Shown piece after piece: positions 1 through 12,895 of a DNA stretch of 64,000 bases. The notes below the pieces were generated by a model. That model ran no database searches and was not told the origin of the DNA. It saw nothing but the letters and a program-made list of their open reading frames with translations. The translations under genes and the position numbers were made by a program. Origin of the DNA: Larus michahellis (taxonomy: Eukaryota; Chordata; Aves; Charadriiformes; Laridae); contig NC_133906.1 of assembly GCF_964199755.1 (NCBI RefSeq), positions 15,535,378 through 15,599,377 of the forward strand. The letters run 5' to 3'. Positions within the stretch are counted from its first letter, which is position 1; every line of letters begins with the position of its first letter.

Positions 1-3000
1 GAGCTGGCAGCAGAGGGATGCTGCACTTCTCCCCACAGACCTGGCCTGGTCGCTGCTTCCCGTTCCTGGCACGGTGCCATCCCCTGCCATCCCTCTTGCC
101 TCCAGTGGTCCCCAACATTGTGGAGGGACCCGTTCCCAGTGTGGCTGGTTGGGTTTTTGGGGTGAATGAGACAAGAGAGTGTCCGTGTATGTTTTTCTGC
201 CACGCTGTGTCACGCTCAGCTCAGAGATTGGGAGCGCTGAAGTGATGACACAAAACTGGCAGATGAAGTGTCCTCATTCCAGAGGATCCAGGACCTCTGC
301 GCCGCCTTTCTGCACAGCCCAGGGATTTTCGTTTCATTTTTACTGTAACTACCTTCTATGGTCCATAAACTATATTGTTTTCATTTAATTCTGGGAACAT
401 AATGAATTTCTGTGGGCTTGTTTCCTGTTCGGTGTAATATCTTTGCTAGATGTGAGGTTTATTTCACAAGCTAGTTATAAATTTACTCAGACTCCCAATT
501 GTTTCATCTTGGGAGCAATCAATAAAAAGAAACATGAGGGAGATTTTAGACCCTTCACATCCACTGAAATTCAGGGATGTAAATCCGTCGTCTGACTTTT
601 TTTTCTTTCCCTGAGTGCTGAGTAATGTTGGAAAAATGTTAAACCTCATACTGGTACCTCAGTGTGCCTAGGTAATGGCCAAAGTGTGAAAATCTCCCTT
701 CTTTACCCCCAAAAGAGCATTCAGCGTAAAAAAGCACATTAGGTGTTGTGAAGGGACAATGAAAAACTGCCAAAGAAGGATGGTTCCTCGGTGTCAGGGT
801 CCGTTCTGTGTACAAATATCCTTCATGTCATGCCCTTACCTCAGCCCAGTCCACTCTGCCCCATCACAGCATCACGCAGGTAATATCTATTTTTTCCTCA
901 TTTTTCTGAAAACTTGACGAAGTCCATAGGATAAAAGCTAACCTTCCTGTACCTAATCTGTAGCTGGCCCTTCTGTGCCTCCTAGCTGAAATACCCAGAT
1001 TAAAGCTAACATCTGGCTATCAGCAAATAGATTTAGAGCAGCAAATATCTATTTAATTTTCTAGATTTATCCCCTTTATTTTTTTGCCAATAGCGAGAAT
1101 GCTAGGAGCTGCCGAGCGCTCTTTTGAAAAGCTTGCCAAAAAAATGCCTAATTTCTTTTCTTACTTGTGCAAGCCAGTTGGAGATTACTGGTGGTGTCAG
1201 TCTGGCATAAATAAAAGGAAAATCAGGCACAGGCTGCCCAGGTCACCGAGAGCCGCCTGGGAGAATCCCCGGCATCCTGGTGCTTTTACACTCAGCCTGA
1301 GGTTGCTGCTTGTGCCATCAGGTGCTGCTCACAGAGGGAGTGAAAAATATCATCATCCAGACCTATTCTCCTCTTATGGCCACGTTTCCTTGATATTCTC
1401 CTCAGTATTATGCTTGAAAAGAAGTTTGCAGCCCCACCAAGCCCCTGCAGGTTTCCAGCAGCCCCCTCGCTGCCTGTAGGACCCATTGGCGTGCTAAGAG
1501 CCAGCTGGTCACTGCACTTCTTCTGTCCCATTTTTCTTGCTGCATCCACGCAGAGCAACCAATAAACAAGAATTGCATTGTGCCTGAGCTGAATTTATAT
1601 TTTTTGTTTGAAAGCAGACCCCAGAAAGCTTGAGCTTTTCTGTTGCTGGAGGTTATTTTGCTCTGGCTTCTGTCTCCTTTGCTGACTTTCAGCACTTCTC
1701 TTTCCCTTTATTGCTGTGGGCTAAGTGCAGAATCAACAGGAGCTGCTCCTGAGATGCGAGAGGCAAGCATGGCTTGTGAAACAGCAACAAAAGCTTGAAA
1801 AGTCCCGGTTCCCACTCTCTTGATGACTGTATGAGTGCTCTTCATGCGTTCCAGTGCAGAGAGAACTGAACTCACATGAACCGTTATTGAAGCAAACTTC
1901 TGAGTGGGCGAGGAATTAATCTGCAAGAGCAAATTCTGCATCCAGGTGTGTTGCCAGCCCTGTGATGCTTTAATAATAAAACAGGTCTTGCCACTGAATT
2001 CAGGCATAATTTAGGACATGGTATTGTTAGTTAAAAGTAGAGAAGGCTTTTATTATATCCCTAAAGAGCAGATGAACCAATTTGGGTTGATTTTGTATGG
2101 TTTTTGCTGTTTACTTCTCCGTTCAGTGTAAACCTCTCAGCTCTAACGCTTTGTGATGGAGCAACAATCTGAAGTCGCAGGAGCTGGATGAAATGTGGAT
2201 GTTCAGGGTTCAGCATCTGTAAAACTTCCCAGTGCAGTTGCATCACCAGCCTTAGGGGGTTTAGCTGAACTACAAAAAGAAAGAGAAGCCAGAGATGTTA
2301 AGACCCAGCAGTTAGCACTGGCTTTCGACCTCTTCAAGATGCGTCTCCTCCACGTGGACTCCTTTGGTGAGATGCTGGGATGGGGGAAGGCAGGACAAGG
2401 CAGAGCATCACCCCGCTGCTGAGTCTGGGGCTGTTAGAGGCTGAGCACCCGGTGCTGCAGGGGTGGGAAGATAAAGATGGAGCTTCAATCATGGTCCTTT
2501 GCCCCTGAAGTGCTCCCATTTCCCATGCTGCCCTCTGCTCACTCAGCTTGGTGCTGGCTGGGAAGGGGACGAGGGATGTCGGTCATAACGGGATGCTCAT
2601 GTGCATGCAAAGTCCAGCATATGTATTTACACACCTTGTCTAGAGAGCTGTGGGAGCAGACAGCCCGCTGGAACAGAGATCCAGAATAACTGGGGAGTGA
2701 GCTCGGGTGTGAGCACAGATGTGGAAGCATTTCATTCTTATTTACTTTTCCAAATTTGGTTTGAATCATTTGTTATCTCGAGGGGGAGGAAAAAACCAAC
2801 ACCAGGCTCGCTCCTTCTTATTTTATTTGTGTAGAGGAGATGTCCCAGCACACAAGCTGTCATGGAAACGTGGAGGAGTGTGAAGCAGAGCTGTCTCTTG
2901 AGCTGCATCCCCAGCATCATCCCTGCAGGCACGAGCGGCTCTGCCTGAGGGCCTGCCCTGCGCTACTGCGGCACGGTGGCTGTAGGGACAGGTGAGGGGC

Positions 3001-4261
3001 TGCAGCTACCTGCATCCCACCCAGCCTCCTACGGCTGCCCAAGCCTCCCCTGGGCACCATTTCTCCTGGAGAGGTGACAGATCTGTTCATTTTCTTAAAA
3101 AACACTCATTAACCGGAGGCAGTATGAATCCCGTGTGCCAGGTCCATGCAGGCAGTGTTTGTTCTGTAGCAATTTGTGCTTGAATTACAATCACCAAATA
3201 CACAAACTAGTTCCTTGCAGTGAATCCAAGGAAACCAAAACCTCTAGGAAGTACATTTGGAGGATGATTCAAACCCACCTTTGTGCTTGGCTCTGACTGT
3301 GCCGTGTCACCCTGCTCAATTGGCCAAAATGGGCTAGAAACAACGCAGTTCCCAGGGCTTTGTTCTTCCCAGCAGTTGAGGAAACTCCATGGAAAAGCTT
3401 TTCACCTAGTATTTTGGTGCTTCCATTTTCAGTTCTGTTCAAGACACACGGGAGGGAAGGTACATGACAAAATCACTGTAAGAACAGGTCCGGGGCTGGA
3501 TCAGTTGGATGTTTCAGTGGAAATTTGGACCTGAATCCTTATTTCCCGCTGCGATATGAGCTTGTCTTCTGGCTGAGTTTTCTTCAGGATTTGTACTTCT
3601 TTTTTTTTTTTTTGAGGGGGATTCTTTGCAACCAGAAATTCAAATCCCAGTCCACTGCTCTGCGGAGATGCTCGCACTTCACAGTCCAGGGGAACTGCTG
3701 CTCTGCATCACGTCTTCTGCCTGGGGCCACCCACGGGATGCTCCCCCACGAGCATTTAGGAGTTTGCTCATGGAGAAAGTTCTCCACTGATAATAATTAG
3801 AGCAATTAATGCCCAGAAGTGCAATGATGGGCACCATCCCTTCACGCACACTGGGGTCACAGCCTGGCCCTACTGACATCGGTGGCAAAATGCTCATAAC
3901 CTGGGTACCTTTCACCCTGCTTTCATTTATTACTATTCCTTATCCAATCCATTAATTTCTTAATCTTCCTTATCCCCACCCAACTGCTTTCTCTTCTGAC
4001 CCCCAGTATGTTCATTTTATGCATTTACGCCCCCGATCTGGTTGTGCAAATACATCTTCTGTCTGTAGCGGGTCCCCAGTAAATCAAACCTCCAGCTGCG
4101 AACATGGGAAGCTTTGTGTGGCAGCAGGAAATTCGGGTCCTTTCTCCCTCCCCCAGCCTCTGCCTCATTTATATCTGCAAATCTGTGATCTGGCCTTGAA
4201 AGAATCTGTAATGACTCATTGCCTCTCCTGGACCTACTGCCAATAACACAGTTAGTTATAA

Positions 4262-4277
4262 CCAGTTAATTAACTGG
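4262..4277. repeat. Perfect 16-bp palindrome CCAGTTAATTAACTGG
   Basis: The sequence CCAGTTAATTAACTGG reads identically on both strands. Its core TTAATTAA is a typical palindromic homeodomain dimer site. It sits in an AT-rich stretch with a second AGTTA motif just upstream. A binding role is inference only. Confidence 0.5.
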
Positions 4278-4780
4278 AAAGTCTAATTACTCAAAATTCA
4301 GCCTTTTCCTGGGATTTTGCTGTTGCAGGAGAATGCCAAATAATAACTGTGCTTTTCAATATAACCTCATTTTATTTTTCTTGGGGAACATACAAAAGTT
4401 ATGTGTAAATATTTCTTTCTCCAGTGAGCACACTTTATTATCCCTTTTCCTTTAGCTTTCATTAAAAACTGCTCCCACCCCTTCTTTAACTTGAACATAT
4501 AAATAAATAACGCCTGATTCAAACAACCTCAGCCATAAAAACCTGCTTGAAAAGAATCTCAGGCAACTACCACATCTGGAATAATAGTCAACATATTTTA
4601 GAAAGAGACTTCATTTTTCTCACACAGGATACTAAATCATGATGGCTCCATGTGCCAAAAATAACACAGTGGGATATGACTATGGGAGGACGTGAACCTA
4701 TAATGAGGTTCAATAAAGTACTAATCTTATGGGGTAATGCAATCTGGTTTGCTTTTGCTGAAAAAAACCCCGCCTCTGTA

Positions 4781-4813
4781 CGCGTGTGTGTGTGTGAGTG
4801 TGACTGTGTGTGT
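4781..4813. repeat. (TG)n microsatellite, interrupted
   Basis: This is an alternating TG tract starting CGCGTG and interrupted by single A and C bases. It is a simple sequence repeat with no coding content. Confidence 0.85.
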
Positions 4814-7800
4814 CTATACATGCTGGTGTGCTTTTTAAATAGGATTCTGGTGTCTTCTTTCAAATTCTCTTCCCTGTTTTGCAATGCAAATAAATATTTC
4901 AAAGCTCATTAGTTTTGTCCCAAATTAGGCTCATTCCAGGAAGGATGATGGATTCCACCTGCCCCAACGTTTCAAGGCAAGAAAATCTAATGGGACAATC
5001 TATTGCTGTGAGAGAGGAAGAGCTTTACCATTTACTGAGCATCTCCAGAGATGATCAGTGGTGCAGTACAATTTCTTCAGGTTTGACATGATCCCTTCTG
5101 CTCCAGTTCATCCCCAGTTAGAAAATTAACCCCTAATTATAGGTCTGGGTATTAAAATAATTCTTGAACTTGAGGAAATAGAAGATGAGTTCTTCTTGGT
5201 ACAGCACCATGGAGCTGGGGCGGAGATGAAGGTGACAACAGGAATGAGAAATATGGGACAAAACTAAACAAAGGGCAACTCTGAATTATAGAAGACTCTC
5301 TCTAATGCTGAAAACGCGTAGTCTAGAGTTGTTGGAGGGAAAGGGGAAAAGTCTTATTCCTTCAAATACTTTTCTCTTGGTAGTGGAGGAAGACTGGCAG
5401 GGGTGGCTGTGTGCCCACTGAGGGGTGACACACTTTTTCCCCATTATTCTGGAAACTCATTTTCCTGGGAATATCCTCCACCATCCTATGCCTGGATCAG
5501 GGTCCAGCCGTGCAGCGGGCAGGATCTCTGGCAGGATGGTGCTGAGGTAGTTGCACACAAACCCAGGATGGAGGATCCCACCTTCCTTTTCCTCCCTTCC
5601 CTCATGGGTCTCACCGCCCCGATGAAGGAGGCAATTTGCTTCCAGCTGATGTGAAAATAGTGAAATGGTTTGGTCAGGTCACCCCACTGGGCAGGGGCAG
5701 AAACAGGAATGAAACCCAAATCTCTGGAGCCCTGTCTAATGCATTACTCGACATTTTTAGCCCGCAACATTCTTCCTTCCCTTCTCCAACTTTATCCCCA
5801 GGAGGCTGCTGCAAATGTTATCCAGCACTTGGGTTTGTTGTGACATGAGAAGACATGACACATGGATGCTTTGGCTCGGGGAACGCTGCCCCGGACGGCT
5901 TTTGTCAAACATAACTCAACGTTTCCCCAGACATCTTGATCACCAATATAGTGCCAGCCCTTCTGAACAGCCTATTTACTACACTGTAAATAAATCTAGC
6001 TTCAACCGATATATTTTTTGCCATGTAATCAGTCTGCTTTCATAAAAATTCACCTCTCTTGGCATTCATTCACATGTGCCTTACAAATGTGCACACTGTA
6101 TTGAATCAGATGTGTGGGAAATATATATTTTTTCCATATGGATCCCAATATACCATAAAAGGTTTTCCCCTGCCCCCCTCTCCCCTCCTCGCAGTCTCTC
6201 AAGGGCATATATCATAACAATTGAAATCTGATGAGAAAATGAAAAAATGCTCGGTGTTCATATCTTCCAAGTAGTTTTCCAGAGTCCTGCTGCTGAAAGG
6301 GACATAAATCATTAGCAGCACTCAAGCGACGCTGTTACCTGAATATACAAAACAAAACACGCTGAGTTTCTTGCTACTGGAAAGAGGAAAGTATTGCAGC
6401 TGCAAAAATATCTTGAAATTGTTTATCGTTCAGGTTATGTGGAACTGGAGGAGTCGTGCATGCTAGAAAAGATGGTAGCCAAAAAAGGGGGTGCGGCACA
6501 TTGCAGGCATCTACCCGGCATGAGGGACAGGGAAGGAAAGCTGGAACATTTTGGTGCTTTCCTGCCCTGGGTGATGTCCAAACTGGAGCTCACCCAAACG
6601 TCGTCACCCAGCTCTGGACATGCTTCCAGACATGCCGCTGCAGTGGCAGCATCCCATGGGACGGAGCAGGGGTGAGGCCTCCGTTAGCAGGCGCGAAGGG
6701 CACTCACCGTAGTCTGCCTGATGTTCTCTGAACCTGGCACGGAGGGAAGGGGGCAGAGCAGCCCGCAGGAGCCTTCTTCAGACTAATAGAGCCTCCAAGG
6801 TCGCAGCAATGAAGCTTTCCTGCAAGCATCCTCCTAGCAGATGGCCTGGTCTAACCTGCCCTCTTGACAAAATAAGTAAAACTGAAAGTAGTAAAAGAGT
6901 AAGAAGTGTTTCACCAAAACGTCACCTTCTTTTTTAATTTTAATGTTATTTTTTTAAGCGAAACATCTAAAAATGACAGACCTGAAGACCTCTGGATAGT
7001 TCTGTAGACAGTCAAAATACAGGCGATAACTGTTACGAAAATATTGTCCAAATCATTCACTTCCTGCCCCAAATTTTGGAGTTATACTATTAATCAAAAA
7101 CCCCAAGTGCCTTGAAAACCATCAGGTTACTGTGTGTGATGAATACATTCCCAGAAACCATGTTCTGCTCCGGGATGTGCTGTCAGATGGAAAAGACGCT
7201 AAAACCTGATACTGGGTTATAAATGGTGTGTGACGCAGTGCGCTCTCCGCAGCGCCTCAGCTTTCCATTGCAGGCAGGTTCAGCATCCCACAGTCCCAAA
7301 AATGTCCCCTCCAGCAGACACAGGGACACCAGCTGATTCAGGGTCTTCTTGCGGTCTGGAAGAAATCAGTAGCAGAACTGAGAGTAAAACCCATGTCTCC
7401 CCATCCTGTCCTGCTAACTAGCAGCACATCCTTCCCCTGACATGGTACAGGGGGTCATGCAGAAGAAAAGAGGAAAACCAGTCTCCTTCCAGCAACTGTG
7501 GGGCACCCACTGGTACCCCATGGCATCTCTTCTCCATTCACAACTAAAGGACAGCTCTTGAGAGTGTGCAGGCTTTGCTCATGAGCAAGGAGGATAAGGT
7601 GGCTTTTCCCACACTGCAGCAACTACTCCCAGCTTTCTGGCTCCATCTTCTGGAAGTGAGACAAAATATAGATTTATCAAAGCCTGAGCTTTTCTAATGA
7701 GTTTATAACAACACCTGCTGGTTCTGTGGGCCCTGCAATATTTCTGGAGCAAACAAATCCCTTTCATAATGTACAAAACTTGTAATTAACATCTGTAAAG

Positions 7801-8725
7801 TGCCTCTGCAAAAAAAAAAAAATATGAAAAGAGGACATCTCAGCGGTTAAATGAAACCCAAGCTGCAGGTAAGGAGCAGGAGGTTAAGCAGTTCAGGGCT
7901 AGACCATGCAGGGTGGCCGTGGGTTTTTTGCAGGATGGATCAGGCAACACAGCCAGCAGCAAAACAGCATTTTCTGTCTCTTTTTTAAGTCATCCCCCAT
8001 TCAGTGTGGGAGAACAGGTGGATCCAACACATAAAAGCACTCTGACCACTCAGTGGCCTTTCAGTTAGAAAAATGAAGAAGAGAAATAGCTGAGAAAGGA
8101 TTTCAGAGCTTGGCTGAGCAGGGTGACACTGGCCACGGTGACACTGGGACAGGACTCTTACCCATCCTCTCTAAAAGAGTCAATTCAGAAATCACAGCTT
8201 CCCAACGCCGTCAGGCTGCTTGTACTCAGCATGAGAAAGATGGGGCTTCCCGAGTGCACAAATCATCAGCCCAGGCTTTTTGATGGCATTTCCCCACCCA
8301 GTGTCAAGATGCTGCTGTTCTCACCCAGGGCAGGCTGTAGCGGTGTGTGCAGAGCATGGGGAATGGAGATTCTGGTCCTGAAATACTGTTGTCAGTGTTG
8401 CTATAGGGCTTGGAGAGCAGTGACAAATTCTTTTCTCCCCTGTTTAACATAGGGAACTGCCCTTTTAGGCTGGCAGAGCTGGGACATGTGGGGAGCAGAG
8501 GGACATGGGGAGTGATGGGGCAGATGGCCTCCCACATGCGTCCCAGGAGCAGCGCTGCCTGCACAAAGCCATTTAGGGTACAGAAAGTTTTCCACTGCTT
8601 TATGCTCACTCTCTGCAAAGCAGACTACCCCTCCGCTACTCGCTTTTGGGTTTATGCCACGAAACGTAGGTTCCCATGCACTGGGTGCTGGTGTGGTGGC
8701 CGTGCCAGGCAGATGCTTGCCTGGG

Positions 8726-8940
8726 ATCATAGAATCATAGAATTTGTCTAGGTTGGAAGGGACCACCTTTCAGATCATTGAGTCCAACCATCAACCTAAC
8801 ACTGCCAAAAACATCACTAAACCGTGTCCCTCAGCACCACGTCTACCCATCTTTTGAATACCTCCAGGGATGGCGATTCCACCGCTGCCCTGGGCAGCCT
8901 GTTCCAATGTTTGATAACCCTTTTGGTGAAGAAATGCTCC
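8726..8940 (-). mobile_element. CR1 LINE 3' fragment, type A
   Basis: The left edge carries the inverted CR1 tail ATCATAGAATCATAGAAT followed by GGTTGGAAGGGACC, so the element's 3' end is at 8726 and it runs leftward on the minus strand. The reverse complement contains the segments GATGGGTAGACGTGG and GGTTGATGGTTGGAC, which are shared with the copy at 40.06-40.21 kb, so both belong to one subfamily. It is heavily 5'-truncated, as is usual for CR1, and encodes no intact ORF2. The exact right edge is uncertain. Confidence 0.9.
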
Positions 8941-9539
8941 AGCTCTGGTGTGACACCGAGGGCAGCCAAACACGAGCCCAGGAACACAAGTTTAAAAGGT
9001 TCAGGTTGCTCCTTTGTTATGGGGGTGCATCTTGCCTGCAAAATCTAAGCCCTGAAGATCCTCTTAGATGTATTAATTAATTTCATGTGGCCACTATAAC
9101 TAGACAAGAGCATCTTTCCCTCCCTCAGGGCCGCAGTGCCATGCACAACCCACCTCGGAGCACTCAGCAAAGAAGAATTTTGTTCACCTTCATGGAGAAA
9201 AATCCTTTCCCCGTTTCCCCTCCAGTTTAGGTTTGTGCCAGAGGGTGGTGCTCGATACATGCTTTGCTGGTCTTACTGCGCGGCTGCTGAGGTTCTGGGC
9301 TGATACCTGGGTGCAGAAGGAGGGAGGGGGGTCTTTGGCAGCTCCTGCCCGCAGAATCACCGCAGGGCTGCGCGCCCGCTCGTGCTTCAGAGGCACCAAC
9401 AACCACTTGGGATGGAGCATTTTGGGAATATTCACCCTAAATTACCTCTAAAGAACTTGATTTAGAAAGAGCGCTCTGTGCCTCTGCAAAGCCAGCCCTT
9501 GTGGTAAAATCCACTAAAATTAAGGCGTAAAACCCTCAA
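8941..9539. other. Intergenic DNA between two CR1 copies
   Basis: This 600-base stretch has no recognisable gene or repeat. It separates two CR1 fragments inserted in the same (minus) orientation. The left part may still be diverged CR1 sequence. Confidence 0.5.
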
Positions 9540-9862
9540 ATCATAGAATCATAGAATGATTTGGATTGGAAGGGGCCATAAAGACCATCCAGTTCCACCC
9601 CCTGCCCTGGGCAGGGACACCTCCCACCAGCCCAGGTTGCTTGAAGCCCTGTCCAACCTGGCCTTGAACCCCTCCAGGGATGGGGCAGCCACAGCTTCTC
9701 TGGGCAACCTGGGCCAGGGGCTCAACACCCTCACAGCAAAGAATTTCTTCCCGAGATCTCATCTAAATCTCCCCTCTTTCAGTTTAAAACCATTACCCCC
9801 CATTCTGTCGCTCCCTTCCCTGATCCAGAGTCCCTCCCCAGCTTTCCTGGAGCCCCTTTAGG
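9540..9862 (-). mobile_element. CR1 LINE 3' fragment, type B
   Basis: It begins at the left with ATCATAGAATCATAGAATGA and GGATTGGAAGGGGCC, the reverse complement of a CR1 3' tail. The body, including a CCTCCAGGGATGGGGCAGCC segment, is nearly the same as the copies at 38.31-38.61 kb and 51.49-51.81 kb. It is about 320 bases long. The antisense frame stays open for about 100 codons in this copy and the other two. That is a property of the subfamily, not a host gene. Confidence 0.93.
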
Positions 9863-12800
9863 GACTGGAATATGGGAGTCTATTAATTTCCTTTATGCCA
9901 CCTGTAACGGGCTACTTACCCTGACCAGATATTGCTGAATTGGGCCTGCAAAGTGTTTCTAAAGTTTTTACTTAACTTTCTATAGTTTACTTGTCATGAT
10001 CTTCTGGTTCACATTAATCAAAAATAAATTTAAGGATATAATAGGTATTAAATATCTTTAGGATTTTTACTTCAGGTTGGTAAACTGTTATGATTTTAAA
10101 AACCTAAACATGAAACAGGTGAGGGGATGAGGCTGTTGTGTATTGGAGATCTTTCTTGCCCTTCATGCAGGAAGAGCGATGGTGTTTCGTGGCATTCCCC
10201 ATCTCCTTGCAGCCCAGAAGCACACGCTGCTTCTGCAGGATCAAAGTCTCGAGCAAACCAAAGTAACTTCAACTGTAGAAGCACTTTTCCAAATTTCAAT
10301 GGAGAGAAACAAAGATGGGCAGAGGGTTTGCCTTTCAAGGCCAGGAGACATCTATTTCCTCCTCACCAGCAGCATTTTGATGGCTCCAAGGACATCCTCA
10401 TCACTCTCCAGCAGAGAGGCAGAAGTTGCCACACGGTCATGTATCCTTATTATAGCCATCAGAGTAATTGAGTAGATTATTAACAGTTATCCTATTTAAA
10501 AAGCGATTCTTGCAGTGAAAGGATTGATGTGCCGAGCAAGCAGCAGTAGACTTCCACTGCTACATTATCTATTTGTTGGTACCCAGCCACTGGAAGAGAC
10601 ACGTGAACGAAGTGAAGCACGTGAGCATTGATGCTCACTGGAAAAGCTGCAGAATGAAATGCTGAAATTCCCAGAGATACCCCAAAAATGTGCACATTGA
10701 ATTCCCAATTGTTTTAAACGGCCGTAGAAATATAATCGCGCAGGTATCTTGAGACTCTCACCTCGTTTCCCCACTTCCTTGCCTCTCCACATATAAATCT
10801 TTGTCTCTGGGTTTCTGGTATGTGACTTATGATTTTTAAGTGCTTATTTTGGCAATGCACAGTGGTGGGATGTTTCAGCTTTGCCTGGAGGTTGGAGCAG
10901 GATTCTCTCCTTGGAGATAGGTTTAAATGTGAGGGACTTGGCCAAAAACTTCCTGATAGAAATCACTATTCTCCAAAGCAGGACTCTTCAGGAAAAAGCC
11001 AGGAGGCCAATTTGGACGTCTGTATGGTTTTTGACTGAGATAATTGTAAACCATGGGATAGTGACCTGAGCAAACAGCAAAGCAAACCACAGATGATCTG
11101 ATTAGTTTTCTGCTGTGGACATTTTATCTGTATGTTCAACACAGAGTGAAAGACCATTCTTCAAAGCCCCAAGCGTCTTTGGGGAAATCTCCTGTCATTA
11201 GTACCCATGGTGATGTCAGTCAAGCCATACCCCAGCTCCCGGGCAGAGAAATCCATACCCCGGCCCAGCCAGCCTCTTCCATAGACGTGGGTGAGCCGCT
11301 TTCTGCAGGATGCTTGCAGCAGATACGATTATATTGCTGAGCGAACATTCACTTGCTGCTGGAAGGCACTTTGAAAGCCTCTCTCTATCTCTTTCCTTCC
11401 TCAGGGGTAGGAGAGATTCCTTCTTCTAATGGCATTCCTAGGCAGATTTGGGAGTCTTGTAGTCTTGGAGGGAGATAGCTTTTTTGTTAATATTAAAATG
11501 CAAGTGTATTTAAACATTCATTCTGGTCATTATGAATAATAAAGTGAGGTAGTGAAGTATGAATACTGCATGTTGTTTCAGCTCTTAGGGATCTGAGTTT
11601 GACTATAGCAAACAGTTCCTAATGTCTCTTAGGCATGGCAACGTAACCCAGCCCAACGGGACATGGTGGGACTGCAGCAAGGTTTCTGCATCCAGTGGGT
11701 ACAGAGATCAAAGGCGAGGCTCTTTGAGCCCATCATGGGATGGTAATGATTCCATTCAGCATTTATTAAATTAAAATAGCTTTCTAAATTCCCGGCAGTC
11801 CTTTGGCCATGTAATAGTGGGCTTATATTTAGCATGGGCAGCATTTGCAACATTTAAACGTTTTCAGCATTCGGGATCTGAAAATGACTTGGGATTATTT
11901 CACTCCCCTGACCTGCCTCGCTTTTCACCTGCAAACCAAGACTGCAAGGGAGGCCAAGGGAGAAGGGAAAAGGCTGGGCTTTATGGGCTGGTAGTCACAG
12001 ACTGCCTGCTCTTCTTCTAGCACGGGCAGGTCCTTCCCTGGACAGGTTTGCCTTCTCTTGAAGAGTGTTATTTTGCACTTTATCAGCATCAGCTTCACTT
12101 AGTTTGCCTGCAGAGGCCATTATTACCAAATATTGAGGTTGGTGCATTTAACAGGTTGTTGCACAACAGCAACTTAAGGACAGCAGCTTATTTCCAGCAG
12201 TTTTCCACTTTGACTTTGCTCCCTTCCCTAGTGCCTGTAATTCCAATATGAACCACAGCTTCTGAGGTCACCCATTTTTCCCATCCTAGGAAGAAGTTGG
12301 GCGAGAAATAGATTATAGACTCAAATTTCGGTGCCTGGTGAAGTCACTTGGTTCAAACTCTGCTCCAAAAGCATGAGCCCTTCTCCTTTGTACATGAGGG
12401 CAGCCTAGAGTTTGGTGTGGCCCTGGGAAGATCCCATTCTGACGGGCGCCATGACAATAAACGCGTTAATTATATTAATTAATTTAAAGGGGCAAAGGTT
12501 CAGTGGGCGGGTGGTGCTTTTGTATTTCCAAACCAGTTAACTCAGCTCAAATTCAAACCTGACCAAGACAGATCTGCTTTGACTAGCAAAACCCAGCGCA
12601 CTGCAGAGACGTGGCCATGCTCTTTGTACGAGCCCAGCCCCTGCCCAGCCTCGGTGGCTGGGATGAGGCATGTCCTTAGGTTAACAGAAACCCAATAAGA
12701 TATCAAATTAGTTGGGGCTCCCTGTTCTTTTTGAAATCATCAGGAGAATTGTGATGCACCAGGGCGCAGGGTGCTATTCTTCCTATCTCTTAGCTCCATT

Positions 12801-12895
12801 GTGCGGGGGTGAACAAAGCCAAGAGGTGTAATTTAAAGGTGCTGTGACCTCCCATGAGCAGCTCTCCCCATTGTGCTGCCGGTTTTGTTTTCTGT
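9863..12895. other. Intergenic DNA, no gene recognised
   Basis: No family-like open frame, RNA gene or interspersed repeat is seen. Base composition alternates between AT-rich and average. An AT block near 12.46-12.49 kb contains overlapping TTAATTA homeodomain-like motifs. Confidence 0.5.

Larger units (their letters stand above)
1..8725. other. Intergenic DNA, NEUROG1 3' distal flank
   Basis: No protein, tRNA or rRNA gene is recognised here on either strand. The open frames are short, overlap in several frames and resemble no family I know. Visible structure is limited to a TG-rich microsatellite near 4.78 kb, a 16-base palindrome at 4262-4277, and runs of A or T. In mammals the next gene on this side is MACROH2A1/TIFAB, but I see no exon of either, so the stretch is best read as non-coding flank. 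Confidence 0.6.

Noticed and set aside
9556-9861. 101-codon plus-strand open frame, repeated at 38293-38595 (minus) and 51509-51799 (plus)
   Set aside because: These similar peptides are antisense to CR1 3' ends and recur only because the repeat does; not a host gene family.
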